A stretch of 64,000 nt of DNA from Thiosocius sp963736445 (GCA_963736445.1 CAVTOY010000005.1:76688-140687); one strand, 5' to 3'; shown: positions 36,463-45,975, counted from the first letter of the stretch. The notes: generated by a model from the letters alone, not told the origin. Translations and numbers: made by a program.

Positions 36463-37191
36463 CTAGGTCAGGCCGAGCATCTCCTTGAGCTCGGTGACCT
36501 TGTTGCGGCTGATGGGGACCTTGATCCCCTCCTTGTGATCCATGACGATGAAACACTGGTCATCGACCTTCTCGAACGACTTCGCGAACCGAAGGTTGAC
36601 CAGATGGCTGCGATGGACGCGGAAGAAAAAACGCGCGTCGAGACGCTTGTTGAGTTCGGAGATCGACAGGCTGCAAAAATAGTCCTCGCTATCGGTATAC
36701 AGCGTTGAGTAGCGGCCATCTGCCTTGATGCAGCAAACCGACTCGAGATCGACCAGCAGCACACGCTTGTCCTTTTGCACCGGCAGCTTGTAGAGCCTGC
36801 GCTGCGCGACACCGGCCGCGTCGCTCGCGGTCGCTTCGCTGGGGCGTGTAGTCAGGTCCGTCAGATCGTAAAACACCATGCAAGTGCCGGCCACACCGTC
36901 TTCGCCGTTCATCTTGGAGACCTTTATCAACAGCATCCGCTCGGGGACATTGATCATCATGGTCACCGGCGGAGGCGACTCGGCGGTATAGGAAGACTGC
37001 GCCAACAGCGACTTCACCTGTTCACGACTCGCCTCCGGATGCATCGCCAGGATGTCCTCGTCGATCAGCTCCCCGGGGCGTGCATTCAGCGTCTCGATCG
37101 CGATGCCGTTCATGGCGAGGATCCGGTTGTCGTTATCTAGCCACACCATGCCCGGATCAAACTGTTGCAGCGCCTGTTGGATAGTCTCCAA
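36463..37191 (-). CDS. rcoM: RcoM-like CO-sensing transcription factor (PAS-LytTR)
   Basis: A 242-residue one-component regulator: an N-terminal PAS domain (FDPGMVWLDNDNRILAMNG; AMHPEASREQVKSLL with His51; PVTMMINVPERMLLIKVSKM with Met78/79) and a C-terminal LytTR DNA-binding domain (residues about 140-242: RFFFRVHRSHLVNLRF, IPISRNKVTELKEML). RcoM proteins bind heme in the PAS domain through a His and a Met and activate cox genes when CO binds; His51 and Met78/79 fit these positions. The gene lies directly upstream of coxM on the same strand. The start appears to be TTG at 37191. High confidence in architecture, good in function. Confidence 0.88.
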   Translation of the reverse strand: METIQQALQQFDPGMVWLDNDNRILAMNGIAIETLNARPGELIDEDILAMHPEASREQVKSLLAQSSYTAESPPPVTMMINVPERMLLIKVSKMNGEDGVAGTCMVFYDLTDLTTRPSEATASDAAGVAQRRLYKLPVQKDKRVLLVDLESVCCIKADGRYSTLYTDSEDYFCSLSISELNKRLDARFFFRVHRSHLVNLRFAKSFEKVDDQCFIVMDHKEGIKVPISRNKVTELKEMLGLT

Positions 37192-37331
37192 AAAACCTGT
37201 CCCTGAACTAGCCTGAAAATCTCACCGGCCGGCCGACGGCTGCCTGGTAAGCGCTTGAACCTGCAACGGCATGAGCAGACGTGCATGCACCTCGAGCAAT
37301 GACACCCTGTCGTCGCCGCTGGCCTATCGCG

Positions 37332-38780
37332 TCAGAATCCGCCGCCGGTGCGAAAACCGCCGCCGCCCGTGCCGCCACCGCGCCGCCCGAATCCGCCCCG
37401 GCCCAGCTTGCCGATGATGTCACCGAGATCGCCCATACCGCCCGTCCACACGGTTCCCCGGCCGAAACCGCCGGACCCGAACCTCGGGTCGGAACGCTGC
37501 GGGCGATAGCGTTGCTGCTCCTGCAGGACCTTCCACAGCATGCCGCGATCCAACATGCCGGCGAGAAACTGCCCCAGCAGCACCGGAATCATCGAATCGT
37601 TGGCGAACACCGAGCCGGTGCGATCGTAACGATGACGTTTGAATTCCAGTCGCAGGGACTCCAGCTCGACGAGCCGTTTTTGCTGTTCGTCGCGCGCGCT
37701 CTTCAGGCCGTCGACAGAGGTCTGCAGCTGGGTCTTTTCGTCGTCACGCTGGAGCATACGCGCGACGATCACGTCGTCCTCGGGATATGGCGTATTGAAC
37801 GCAGACAGGCGAAGCTGCGCCAGATCATCACGCCGCAACTCGTTGGCGAGATATTCGACGGCCTGCCCGGTGAACTCGTCATCGCCCGCGGCGAATCGGG
37901 CCTTTTGATCGAGGAGTGCCCGATACCCCTGCTCGGACTGCTCGATCCGTTGATCGATATCATCGAGAGTCTGCTGCTCCCTGGCCACCTCGTCCTCGCG
38001 TGCCGGCAGACCATCTGCCGCGCGCGCGCTCTCATCGAGCGCCCTGAGCCGATCAAACGCCGCATCCGCAGATGCCCGGAGGTGATCGGCATGTTCGCGC
38101 AGCCGCTGTGGGATCTCATTCAGTCGCGCGTAGTTTGCGCGGGCGTCGGCATAGCCGATCAAGCGAGCAACCTTTGCGTCTAGCCAGCGGGCGAGATTAC
38201 CCGCCCGGTAGTCTGGCAGGCCGTACTGGCGTTCCCATAGATACACGAAAAGTGGATCGTCGCGATAGGCCTTGCCCTTCTCTTCACGTTCCTGCGCGCT
38301 GCGATCGGCCTTGTCCGCCGCGTGGCGCGCGCGACGCTCGGCCTCCTCCGCGCTCTCCCGCTGTACGCGATAGGCCGGGTCGGATTCCAGCCGTACCTGC
38401 GTCTTCGCCTCTGCCTCGTCGGCGATGCTCACGGCGGCGTCGAGTCGTTCCTCCTGCTGCAGACGCTCGGCCTGATGTTGTTCCCGGACCCGTTCGGCAT
38501 CGGCTATCTGCTGCTGCAGCGCAGCGAGTGCGTTGTCGCGCTGGGATAGCAGCGCAACGACCTGTTGTTCGGTGCGGTCGAGCTGCGCGGTCAGATCCTC
38601 TCCTGAGAGTCGATTCAGTCGGACTTGTGCAAGCTGCCGATAGTCATCTGTTTGGGCAGTTTGCTGCGCCATCAGCTGCTGCGTCAGCTCGCCGATCTCG
38701 GCCTCGAGACGGTCTGTCTGGCCATGCGCCTGCTGCAGCGCCTGATCGATCGACCCCAGCGTTTGGCGACCGGAAATCAT
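37332..38780 (-). CDS. coiled-coil protein with Gly-rich C-terminus, unknown function
   Basis: A 482-residue soluble protein, mostly long coiled coil (about residues 10-360, rich in Glu, Gln, Ala, Arg), ending in a Gly/Phe-rich tail (FGRRGGGTGGGGFRTGGGF). No signal peptide or membrane segment. It is the last gene of a three-gene unit with a single-pass membrane protein and another helical protein. I recognise the arrangement as recurring in proteobacteria but not its function; a scaffold in an envelope or stress complex is one possibility. Confidence 0.75.
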   Translation of the reverse strand: MISGRQTLGSIDQALQQAHGQTDRLEAEIGELTQQLMAQQTAQTDDYRQLAQVRLNRLSGEDLTAQLDRTEQQVVALLSQRDNALAALQQQIADAERVREQHQAERLQQEERLDAAVSIADEAEAKTQVRLESDPAYRVQRESAEEAERRARHAADKADRSAQEREEKGKAYRDDPLFVYLWERQYGLPDYRAGNLARWLDAKVARLIGYADARANYARLNEIPQRLREHADHLRASADAAFDRLRALDESARAADGLPAREDEVAREQQTLDDIDQRIEQSEQGYRALLDQKARFAAGDDEFTGQAVEYLANELRRDDLAQLRLSAFNTPYPEDDVIVARMLQRDDEKTQLQTSVDGLKSARDEQQKRLVELESLRLEFKRHRYDRTGSVFANDSMIPVLLGQFLAGMLDRGMLWKVLQEQQRYRPQRSDPRFGSGGFGRGTVWTGGMGDLGDIIGKLGRGGFGRRGGGTGGGGFRTGGGF

Positions 38781-38787
38781 TCGGACC

Positions 38788-39708
38788 TCACCACTGCGTA
38801 ATAGCGCCGCCGCTGGTCGGCATCACATACTCGGGATCTAGGTATCCCGCCCGCTTGAGACCGAAGCGATCGTTTTGGATGATCCCGTCATCCTGTTTGT
38901 CGCGCGCCACCGCCTCGAACGTTGGGCGCTCCACGCGCAGCCCCCAGCGGCTGACCTGTTCGAGCTCGCCGGTCTCTTCGCTACGGATCGGCACCTGCAG
39001 GCGCTCGCCCGAGGCGCTCACCGCCTCGACGATGATGTAATAGTTCTTCGCGGCCTCGTTGACGTCCGGTATTCGCCAGACACCCGAACGCGCGTCGGGA
39101 CGGTTCACGATCTGGATGCTGTACTCCTGTCGCAGTACGGCCTGCAGTCGCTCGAGCTGCGCCAGGGCCTCGCGTGCCGCCTGCGTGTCTTCGTTGCGCA
39201 ACGCGGCGTTACCGGCGTTCAATAGCTGTTGCGCACGCGAACGGGGCTCGTCCGATGCGGCAATCGCGAGCACCTCTTGATAGCGGCCGTTGAGGTCCTC
39301 CGGCAGCGTCTTGTCTGGCGCGACGAACGCAACATAGTTGCCCGCCCAGACCAGCAGCGCCGCCGCGAGCCCGCTGGCCACCCACTTGCCCCAGCGACGC
39401 CGGCTCACATAGATCATTGCCAGCCGGCGCGCAAACCCGGATTGCAGCGGCTGGTAGGTAAAACGGTCTTCCTTGAGCGCCGCCACACCCTGCTCGATCA
39501 CGTGATCGGGGACGTCTATACCCTGTTGCGCATAGATGCCCTTCAGGCGCTGCTTCAGATCCGCCTCGCGACCGGCCTCGTCCAGCTCGCGCGTCACCAG
39601 CCGTTCGCGCCGGCGCAGCGTGTCGACGACATCCATCGCCAGCATGACGTCGTCGAGCGGCTGTCTCTCAAAGCTGGCAGCGCCGAAGGCGGCCGTCGGC
39701 TCGCTCAT
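38788..39708 (-). CDS. DUF6384-like single-pass membrane protein
   Basis: A 306-residue protein: cytoplasmic helical N-terminus (LDDVMLAMDVVDTLRRRERLV), one membrane segment near residues 110-130 (WVASGLAAALLVWAGNYVAF), then a predicted extracytoplasmic part with a helical hairpin and a beta-rich C-terminus (WGLRVERPTFEAVARDKQDDG). It overlaps the upstream gene by 4 nt and precedes the coiled-coil gene by 7 bp. I associate it with DUF6384, a family without known function. Confidence 0.75.
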   Translation of the reverse strand: MSEPTAAFGAASFERQPLDDVMLAMDVVDTLRRRERLVTRELDEAGREADLKQRLKGIYAQQGIDVPDHVIEQGVAALKEDRFTYQPLQSGFARRLAMIYVSRRRWGKWVASGLAAALLVWAGNYVAFVAPDKTLPEDLNGRYQEVLAIAASDEPRSRAQQLLNAGNAALRNEDTQAAREALAQLERLQAVLRQEYSIQIVNRPDARSGVWRIPDVNEAAKNYYIIVEAVSASGERLQVPIRSEETGELEQVSRWGLRVERPTFEAVARDKQDDGIIQNDRFGLKRAGYLDPEYVMPTSGGAITQW

Positions 39709-40889
39709 GCGTTCAGCTCGAGTGCAAGACCCTTGCCCTCCTCGGCCAGACGCGCTAACTGGCGCTTGCCATCCTCGACGGCATCGCGGATCTCATTCGC
39801 GTTCCGCGTTGCCAGCTGGCGCATATCGGCGATGATCTCGTGCGAACGCGTCTGCCAGTTGACCACCGAATCGACCAACTTCTTGACCGATTCGGCACGC
39901 ACCGTCGGCCCATAGCCCGCCTTGATGGCCGCGTCCTGGACCTTGCCGCCTATATCGGCGAGATCCTCGAGCGATTTGCTGACACCTTCTTTCATCGCCT
40001 CGATGGTCTGGGTGCCTTCATGCAGACCGAATAGGCCCGTGAACGAAGCGGAAAGTGCCGTGAGGACCACCTCGTTGGTGCCAAAGAAGGACACCGCCTG
40101 GGCATACACACGCTCCTTTGCAGTGGTGGTCTGCAGCAGGCGCGCCATGATGACCTCGGAGGTGTTGTAGCCCACCGTCAGGTTATCGGAGAGGTCTTTG
40201 GCGATCTGGTAGCGTTTGTCCTCCATCTGCAGCCGGCGGACTTTTTCGTCGCGTGCCATCTCCAGGCGGGCGCGCTCGGCCATATCGTCACCGCCGTACG
40301 ACTCGACCGTCTGCATGGCCTCTGCGAGCACCTGTTTAGCGGCGTCGAGATGGGCCTGGGCCTGATTCAGGACCTCGAGCGCCAGCACCTCCGACTCCTT
40401 CAAGGCACCGCGAAAGTCCTGGTAGGCCTCGAGGATCTTGTTCTCGCGTTGGATCTGCTCGTTGGTCGATGACGTAACATCGAGATAGGTGTCCTTGATC
40501 TTCTCGAAGCGGCTCGCGATATCACCGCGCGTGACCTTCATCCACACATTGCTGACCCGTTCGAAGGTATCCAGACGGCCGTCTTCAATCTGTTCTACCA
40601 TTTTCTTAGCATCTTCTCGTATGCTATTGAATGATTCAGTTATTTCTTCATATCGTTCGCCGATCTCCATGGCCTGGACCTGTTCGCGTACGACGTCGTT
40701 GAACAGCGACGATTTGTCCAGCGTGCGCGCGATGGCGGCGACCCGGTCTTGATCGAGATCGGAGATCAGGTTGAGCAGCGCCATGATCGGCGCCGCTTCG
40801 TCATCGTTACCGCTGGGGACCAGCCCCATGTCGTGCAACGCATTCATCGCCTTGTCCAGATACTGCATCGGGCTCGTAGTGGTGTTCAT
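39705..40889 (-). CDS. helical protein of unknown function, distantly TelA-like
   Basis: A 394-residue, largely alpha-helical protein without signal peptide. ATG at 40889 is preferred (AGGAG upstream); a longer frame to 41060 lacks support. Features are a charged N-terminal half with many heptads, a segment YAQAVSFFGTNEVVLTALSASFTGLFGLHEG and a helical C-terminus (VNWQTRSHEIIADMRQLATRNANEIRDA). The general look recalls tellurite/toxic-anion resistance (TelA) and related filament-like proteins, but I would not assign that function. First gene of the three-gene unit. Confidence 0.75.
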   Translation of the reverse strand: MNTTTSPMQYLDKAMNALHDMGLVPSGNDDEAAPIMALLNLISDLDQDRVAAIARTLDKSSLFNDVVREQVQAMEIGERYEEITESFNSIREDAKKMVEQIEDGRLDTFERVSNVWMKVTRGDIASRFEKIKDTYLDVTSSTNEQIQRENKILEAYQDFRGALKESEVLALEVLNQAQAHLDAAKQVLAEAMQTVESYGGDDMAERARLEMARDEKVRRLQMEDKRYQIAKDLSDNLTVGYNTSEVIMARLLQTTTAKERVYAQAVSFFGTNEVVLTALSASFTGLFGLHEGTQTIEAMKEGVSKSLEDLADIGGKVQDAAIKAGYGPTVRAESVKKLVDSVVNWQTRSHEIIADMRQLATRNANEIRDAVEDGKRQLARLAEEGKGLALELNA

Positions 40890-41066
40890 GGCGGCTCCTA
40901 ATGAATTCCGAGTTGGTTTTTTTTGCCGTTGTCCCCGGCGCGCGTTTTGAGGGTCGATGTGGATCCAAAGCAGCGCTCCCTGGCCCAATCCTATGCGGTA
41001 ATCGATCATATGTGGATACCCGGCGTCCAACGACATCCGCGAGGCAGAGACAGACCTCACCCTGGG

Positions 41067-42329
41067 TCAGATCTCGATCGCGAAGGGCTGAACTCGAACC
41101 AGCTCGCCCTCGACGACGCCCGCGCAGTCCTCGTCGAGCAGGATGAAACAGTTGGCGCGACTCATCGAGGTCAGGATGCCCGAACCCTGGGCACCCGAGG
41201 GTCTTACGTCCGCGCGGCCCTGCCCGTCATAGGCCAGGATACCGCGCACGAACTCGAAGCGTCCGGGACGCTTCTTCAGCGCGACGCTCGATCGTGCCTC
41301 TACCACCAGCGGTGTCGGCCAGTCACCGCAGGCCAGGTAGCGCAGCGCCGGACGCACGAACTGTTGAAACGTGAGCATCACCGCGACCGGATTTCCCGGC
41401 AGCCCAAAGAATGCCGCATCGCCGAGCCGCCCGAAGGTCAGCGGCCGCCCGGGCTTCATCGCAATGGTCCAGAACGCCATCTCGCCGAGGCCGCCCAGGA
41501 TCTCCTTGGTGTAGTCGGCCTCACCGACCGATACACCGCCGGAGGTGATGACCACGTCGGCCTCGACAGAGGCCTGAACGAACGCGGATTGCAGCGCCTG
41601 GCGATCGTCCTTGACTACGCCGAGGTCCATGATCTCGACGCCCAACTCGTCGAGCATGGCATACAGCGTGTAGCGGTTGCTGTCGTAGATCTCTCCCTCG
41701 CCGAGGGGTTCACCGATCGAGCGCAGCTCATCGCCAGTGGAGAAGAACGCGACCCGCGGCCGTCTGCGCACGCGCAGTTCAGCAAAGCCCAGCGATGCCA
41801 ACACCCCCAGATCGGCAGGCGCCAGTCGTCGACCGGCGGCGAACACCAGAGTACCGCGTCGGATGTCCTCGCCCGCCTGGCGCACATTCTGGCCAGGTCG
41901 ATGACGCGCGTCGAGGCGCACGCGATCGTCGTCGAGCCGCTCGGCCTGTTCTTGCATTACGACGGTATCGGTGCCCGGGGGCATGGGCGCCCCGGTCATA
42001 ATGCGCACGCATTGACCTGGCGCACAGGCTTGGGTGACGCATTGACCGGCGAGCGCGGTAGCAATGACACGGTAGTCGCGTGCGCCGTCCGTTGGCAGAT
42101 CGCTGCCGGCCAGGGCATAACCATCCATCGCGGAGTTGGTGTGACTCGGCACATCGATCGGTGAAATGCAGTCGGTCGCCAGCACTCGCCCCAGCGCGGC
42201 ACGGATCGCGACCTGCTGATCACCGACAAGCGGTGTCAGCGCATCGCGGATCGCCGTCTTGGCCTGATCGACCGTCAGCGCCAGCGGATCGGTTGGGTCG
42301 GCACAGGATGCGCGGGTAGTGACCTTCAT
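41067..42329 (-). CDS. moeA: molybdopterin molybdotransferase MoeA
   Basis: A 420-residue MoeA of normal length: SHTNSAMDGYAL, the segment RIMTGAPMPPGTDTVVMQE, the MoCF domain with SSGV-type loop (VITSGGVSVGEADYT), FFGLPGNPVAVMLTF and a C-terminal beta domain. It inserts molybdate or tungstate into adenylylated molybdopterin. Last gene of the tupABC-mobAB-moeA unit, so metal uptake and insertion are linked. Confidence 0.96.
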   Translation of the reverse strand: MKVTTRASCADPTDPLALTVDQAKTAIRDALTPLVGDQQVAIRAALGRVLATDCISPIDVPSHTNSAMDGYALAGSDLPTDGARDYRVIATALAGQCVTQACAPGQCVRIMTGAPMPPGTDTVVMQEQAERLDDDRVRLDARHRPGQNVRQAGEDIRRGTLVFAAGRRLAPADLGVLASLGFAELRVRRRPRVAFFSTGDELRSIGEPLGEGEIYDSNRYTLYAMLDELGVEIMDLGVVKDDRQALQSAFVQASVEADVVITSGGVSVGEADYTKEILGGLGEMAFWTIAMKPGRPLTFGRLGDAAFFGLPGNPVAVMLTFQQFVRPALRYLACGDWPTPLVVEARSSVALKKRPGRFEFVRGILAYDGQGRADVRPSGAQGSGILTSMSRANCFILLDEDCAGVVEGELVRVQPFAIEI

Positions 42330-42347
42330 CGCGACTGCCGCCGTCGA

Positions 42348-42932
42348 TCAACAGGCGAGATCGGAGCGCAGCCCCTGGCCGCGTCCGATGAATGCCAATA
42401 GGTAGGCCGCTATCTCATCGGGCCGGTCGAGCGACAGCTGCGGGAGATCGCCCGGATCCTGGGCAAATGGTCCGCCGTCGGTCGCGATCGCAACGATGTT
42501 CCGATCTTCGGGAAACAACAGTGGCTTTCCCAGCGCGGCGCGATGCAGTTCGATCTTGGGGAAGGCCTCGGCCTTGAATCCCTCCACCAAGACCAGGTCG
42601 AGTCGTGACGGATCCAGGATCTCCAGCGCCTCGCGCAGGCTGGGCTCCGGGCGCTCGTCCCGACATTCCCGAATCCAACCGATACGACCTCTCGCCGCGA
42701 CCAACATCTCGTCGGCACCGGCGGCACGCAGCCGGTAGCTGTCTTTCCCCGGATAATCCATGTCGAAGCTATGGTGCGCATGCTTGACCACCGCTATCCG
42801 CAGTCCCGACGCCTTGAGCAGCGGCAGGAGTTTGAGCAGCAGGGTGGTCTTGCCGGTCCCGCTGAACGCGGCAAAGCCGACCAATGGCAGCGGAAACTCG
42901 ATGGGCGCGACGGATAAGTCTGCAGTGTGCAT
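42348..42932 (-). CDS. mobB: MobB, GTP-binding molybdenum-cofactor protein
   Basis: A 194-residue MobB with a Walker A motif FSGTGKTTLLLKLLPLL and the MobB segment VVKHAHHSFDMDYPGKDSYRLRAAGA, followed by LVLVEGFKAEAFPKIELHR. MobB binds GTP and assists MobA. The gene follows mobA by 3 bp. The start at 42932 lies in MHTADLSVAPIEFPLPLVGF, slightly longer than usual. Confidence 0.93.
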   Translation of the reverse strand: MHTADLSVAPIEFPLPLVGFAAFSGTGKTTLLLKLLPLLKASGLRIAVVKHAHHSFDMDYPGKDSYRLRAAGADEMLVAARGRIGWIRECRDERPEPSLREALEILDPSRLDLVLVEGFKAEAFPKIELHRAALGKPLLFPEDRNIVAIATDGGPFAQDPGDLPQLSLDRPDEIAAYLLAFIGRGQGLRSDLAC

Positions 42933-42935
42933 GGG

Positions 42936-43535
42936 CTATTCCCCGGATGCCTCGCGACCCACGGCCGCATAGTCCTCGGGCGTATTGATGTTGCTGAACT
43001 GCTCGGGGACATCGCTGAAATCCACTGTGACCCATGCATTGCGCGGATACCAGCGATCGATCTTGCGTTCGCCCTCCGCCAACGCGGCACGCAGGTCGGG
43101 CAGGACCCGCCGATGCAGCAGTGCATAGACCGGCTGCAGCCGATTGCCGTCATGGGCCACCGCGATATCTGCGCCCGCATTGTCGAGCCCATTGGCCAGG
43201 CGCGGCGCGAGGTCGGCGACGACGATCGGGCCGTCGCAGGGCAGTGTCAGCAGATACTGTGTCTGCAACTGCTCGAGCCCGGCCAGAAAACCGGCGAGAG
43301 GGCCCTGGAAATCCGCGAGCGAATCGGCGACAACAGGGTATCCGAGCTGCGCATACTCGGCCTGATGACGATTGGCGTTGATCATGACGCTGCCCACCTG
43401 GGGCAGGATGGCCGACAATACGTGTCCGACCAGCAGGCCGTCACCGAATGGCAGCAGGCCCTTGTCACGACCGCCCATGCGGCGGCTCTTGCCACCGGCG
43501 AGAATGAGTGCGGTGATGTGCCGCGGCTCGATCAC
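42936..43535 (-). CDS. mobA: molybdenum cofactor guanylyltransferase MobA
   Basis: A 199-residue MobA: LILAGGKSRRMGGRDKGLLPFG is the GTP/MPT-binding loop, and LTLPCDGPIV and FSNINTPEDYA are conserved. It converts Mo-molybdopterin to the guanine dinucleotide form, which formate dehydrogenase (60804-63714) needs. Its paralogue MocA at 28016 serves the CO dehydrogenase family. Confidence 0.95.
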   Translation of the reverse strand: MIEPRHITALILAGGKSRRMGGRDKGLLPFGDGLLVGHVLSAILPQVGSVMINANRHQAEYAQLGYPVVADSLADFQGPLAGFLAGLEQLQTQYLLTLPCDGPIVVADLAPRLANGLDNAGADIAVAHDGNRLQPVYALLHRRVLPDLRAALAEGERKIDRWYPRNAWVTVDFSDVPEQFSNINTPEDYAAVGREASGE

Positions 43536-43551
43536 GTCGAGTATCCCATTG

Positions 43552-44259
43552 TCACACCACGACCCTCGCCCGGCGGTCGATCGGCGTCACGGTGTCCGGC
43601 AGATCCGCATACACCGAACTATCGACCGACAGTCGTCCATTGGCGAGCCTTAGCGTCTGGTTCGCGACATCCGCAAAGTGCAGCGGATCATGTGTCGCCA
43701 CTACCAGCGCAAGGCCCTCCTGCTTGAGCTGGCGCAGCAGCGCGACGGTGCGTTGGCGGCTGGCGATGTCCATGTTCGCGGTCGGTTCGTCGAGCAGCAT
43801 GATGCGTGGCCGGCGCAGCCAGGCGCGTGCCAGCGCCACCCGCTGCCTCTCGCCGCCAGACAGAAGGTGCACCGCCTGCTCGGCGATGGGAGACAGACCC
43901 GACCACTCCAACCCCTGGCGTACCAATGAATCGCACAGCGAGCGGCCGCCACGCAGCGGATAGCGCAGGTTGTAGCGTACGCTGCCCTCGAAGAGATAAG
44001 GCCGCTGGTGCAGGTAGATGGCGTCGGCGAGCAGCCGCTTTCTCGCCTGGCGCCAGGAATGCGGCAGACCGTCGCTGATAATCGATGCCCTGTCCGGACG
44101 CTCCATCCCGGCGAGGATACGCAGCAGCGTAGATTTGCCGGCCCCGTTTTCACCGCAGATCAGCTGACACTCACCGGGGACGAGCGAGATCCGAGTGTCG
44201 TCGAGAATCATTCGTTTCCCGAAGCGCTTGGCAACCTTTTCGAACGACAGCGATGTCAT
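43552..44259 (-). CDS. tupC: tungstate/molybdate ABC transporter ATPase
   Basis: A 235-residue ATPase with Walker A GENGAGKST, signature LSGGERQRVALARAWL, Walker B IMLLDEPTANMD and the H-loop VATHD. No C-terminal TOBE/Mop regulatory domain is present, unlike ModC, which fits TupC. The start overlaps the stop of the permease gene by 4 nt. Confidence 0.92.
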   Translation of the reverse strand: MTSLSFEKVAKRFGKRMILDDTRISLVPGECQLICGENGAGKSTLLRILAGMERPDRASIISDGLPHSWRQARKRLLADAIYLHQRPYLFEGSVRYNLRYPLRGGRSLCDSLVRQGLEWSGLSPIAEQAVHLLSGGERQRVALARAWLRRPRIMLLDEPTANMDIASRQRTVALLRQLKQEGLALVVATHDPLHFADVANQTLRLANGRLSVDSSVYADLPDTVTPIDRRARVVV

Positions 44260-44957
44260 GCGACCTGTCTCCCCTTACCCTGTACGACCTGCAGCAAGCC
44301 GTTCAACATGAAGGCCATCAGCAGCAACACAATACCCAGCGCGATGCCCTGGGCAAACTCTCCCTTACTGGTCTCGAGCGCAATCGCAGTCGGGATGTTG
44401 CGGGTGTAGTGCAGGATATTACCGCCCAGCATCATGGACGCCCCCACCTCGGCAATGATTCGCCCGAACCCTGCCAATAAGGCTGCCAACAGCCCGAAGC
44501 GCGCCTCGCGCATTAACGTGTAGACCGCGCGCGCGCGGCTGGCACCCAGCGTGCGTGCCGTCTCCCATGCGCGGCGATCGACCGCCTGCAGCGACGAGTG
44601 CCCCATGGCGACCAGGATTGGCAGCGCAAGCACAATCTGGCCGATGATCATCGCCGGCTGGGTAAACAACAGCTGCCATTCGCCCAGCGGCCCCTGCCGC
44701 GACAGCAACAGGTAAAACGTCAGACCAACCACCACGGCCGGAAACGACAAAAAGGTATTGAACACCGTGATCAGCACCCGCCGGCCCGGAAATCGCCCGA
44801 ATGCCAGCAGGAAGGCCAATGCCAGCGCGACCGGCGTGGCGATCGCAATAGCGGTCAACGAGACCTGGAACGAAATCCCGACGATTTCCCACAGCCCCGC
44901 ATCGCCGCCGAAGAGCAGGCTGAGCGCCTGTTGCGTACTCTCGGTAATCGAACCCAT
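44256..44957 (-). CDS. tupB: tungstate/molybdate ABC transporter permease
   Basis: A 233-residue BPD-type permease with five to six membrane segments and the EAA-like loop EVGASMMLGGNILHYTRN preceded by GFGRIIAEVG. The length and sequence resemble TupB rather than ModB. It follows tupA by 24 bp. Confidence 0.92.
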   Translation of the reverse strand: MGSITESTQQALSLLFGGDAGLWEIVGISFQVSLTAIAIATPVALALAFLLAFGRFPGRRVLITVFNTFLSFPAVVVGLTFYLLLSRQGPLGEWQLLFTQPAMIIGQIVLALPILVAMGHSSLQAVDRRAWETARTLGASRARAVYTLMREARFGLLAALLAGFGRIIAEVGASMMLGGNILHYTRNIPTAIALETSKGEFAQGIALGIVLLLMAFMLNGLLQVVQGKGRQVA

Positions 44958-44981
44958 CGCGCTGGCCGGCCCGGTCCCCGA

Positions 44982-45827
44982 TCAGCGTCTCGCCAGCGTC
45001 CCAGCCGACGGCGTGAACAGCTGTTCCCCCGACTTGCGATAGGCCGCTATCGCATGCTGACCCTCTGGGCCTCGGATCCACCCGATCAGCGCCACCGCGC
45101 CCTGGTGATTGAGATCGGGGTAGCGCGCAGCGCTCACTGCGATAATCGCGTAGGGGTTGTGCAGTTCCTCGTGCCCCCGGTAGGCGATCCTCAGCCGACT
45201 CTTGTCACGATAGGCCAGCCAGGTGCCACGATCGGTCAGGGTGTAGGCGTCGAGTTCATCGGCCATCTGCAGCACCCTGCCCATCCCCTGCCCGGCCTCT
45301 CGATACCAGGCGCCCTCGGGCTTCACGCCGGCCTCGCGCCATATCGCGAGCTCCTTCTTGTGGGTGCCCGAGTCATCGCCGCGCGAGACGAAGACGCTGT
45401 TGGTCTGCGCAATGCGTCTCAGCGCGTCACTCGCGCTGGCGGCCTGTTGCAGTCCCGCTGGGTCTGTAGGCCCGCCCACGATCACGAAGTCGTTGAACAT
45501 CACGGGCAGCCGTTGTTCGCCGTATCCCTCATCGACAAAACGCTGTTCCGCCGCAGGCGCGTGTACCAGTACGACATCGACGTCGCCATCGCGGCCCATG
45601 CGCAGTGCCTTGCCGGTGCCCACCGCAATCACGTGGACTTCATAGCCGGTGGCGGCCTCGAAGCGTGGCAACAGATCGTTCAGCAGGCCCGAGTTCTCGG
45701 TGCTCGTGGTGGTCGCCAGGCGCACTGTGCCGGCACGATCGAAATCGGCCAGCGCGCTTTCGACACCGGCGAGAACCGCCGCGGCGAGCAGAACATGTTT
45801 AAGCGTAACCCAAGGCCTCTGCAGCAT
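44982..45827 (-). CDS. tupA: periplasmic tungstate/molybdate-binding protein TupA
   Basis: A 281-residue binding protein with a signal peptide (residues 1-27, ending SALA). It has the TupA anion motif TTTSTENSGLL, and then VIAVGTGKALRMGRDGDVDV and FNDFVIVGGPTDPAG. The TTTS motif is typical of tungstate-specific TupA, though molybdate cannot be excluded. A strong ribosome site (GGGAGGG) precedes the ATG at 45827. The gene is divergent from an NtrC-type regulator and has a good sigma-54 promoter at 45871-45886. Confidence 0.93.
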   Translation of the reverse strand: MLQRPWVTLKHVLLAAAVLAGVESALADFDRAGTVRLATTTSTENSGLLNDLLPRFEAATGYEVHVIAVGTGKALRMGRDGDVDVVLVHAPAAEQRFVDEGYGEQRLPVMFNDFVIVGGPTDPAGLQQAASASDALRRIAQTNSVFVSRGDDSGTHKKELAIWREAGVKPEGAWYREAGQGMGRVLQMADELDAYTLTDRGTWLAYRDKSRLRIAYRGHEELHNPYAIIAVSAARYPDLNHQGAVALIGWIRGPEGQHAIAAYRKSGEQLFTPSAGTLARR

Positions 45828-45870
45828 TAGTCCCTCCCGCGGGGTTCTGGTTTATCGGCCCCAGAGGCAG

Positions 45871-45886
45871 TGCAAGACCGATGCCA
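45871..45886 (-). promoter_or_regulatory. sigma-54 promoter candidate for tupABC-mobAB-moeA
   Basis: Minus-strand TGGCATCGGTCTTGCA matches TGGCACG-N4-TTGCA except at two positions, with GG-N10-GC spacing. The predicted start near 45860 gives a leader of about 33 nt before the tupA ATG. Confidence 0.7.
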
Positions 45887-45975
45887 GCCACTGCAAGTCA
45901 GGCCCTAATGGGCTTGCGCGGTAAGGCCTGTCGAACGTCATGGACAGCAGCGCTGCCAAAATCAGAATCGCGCGA

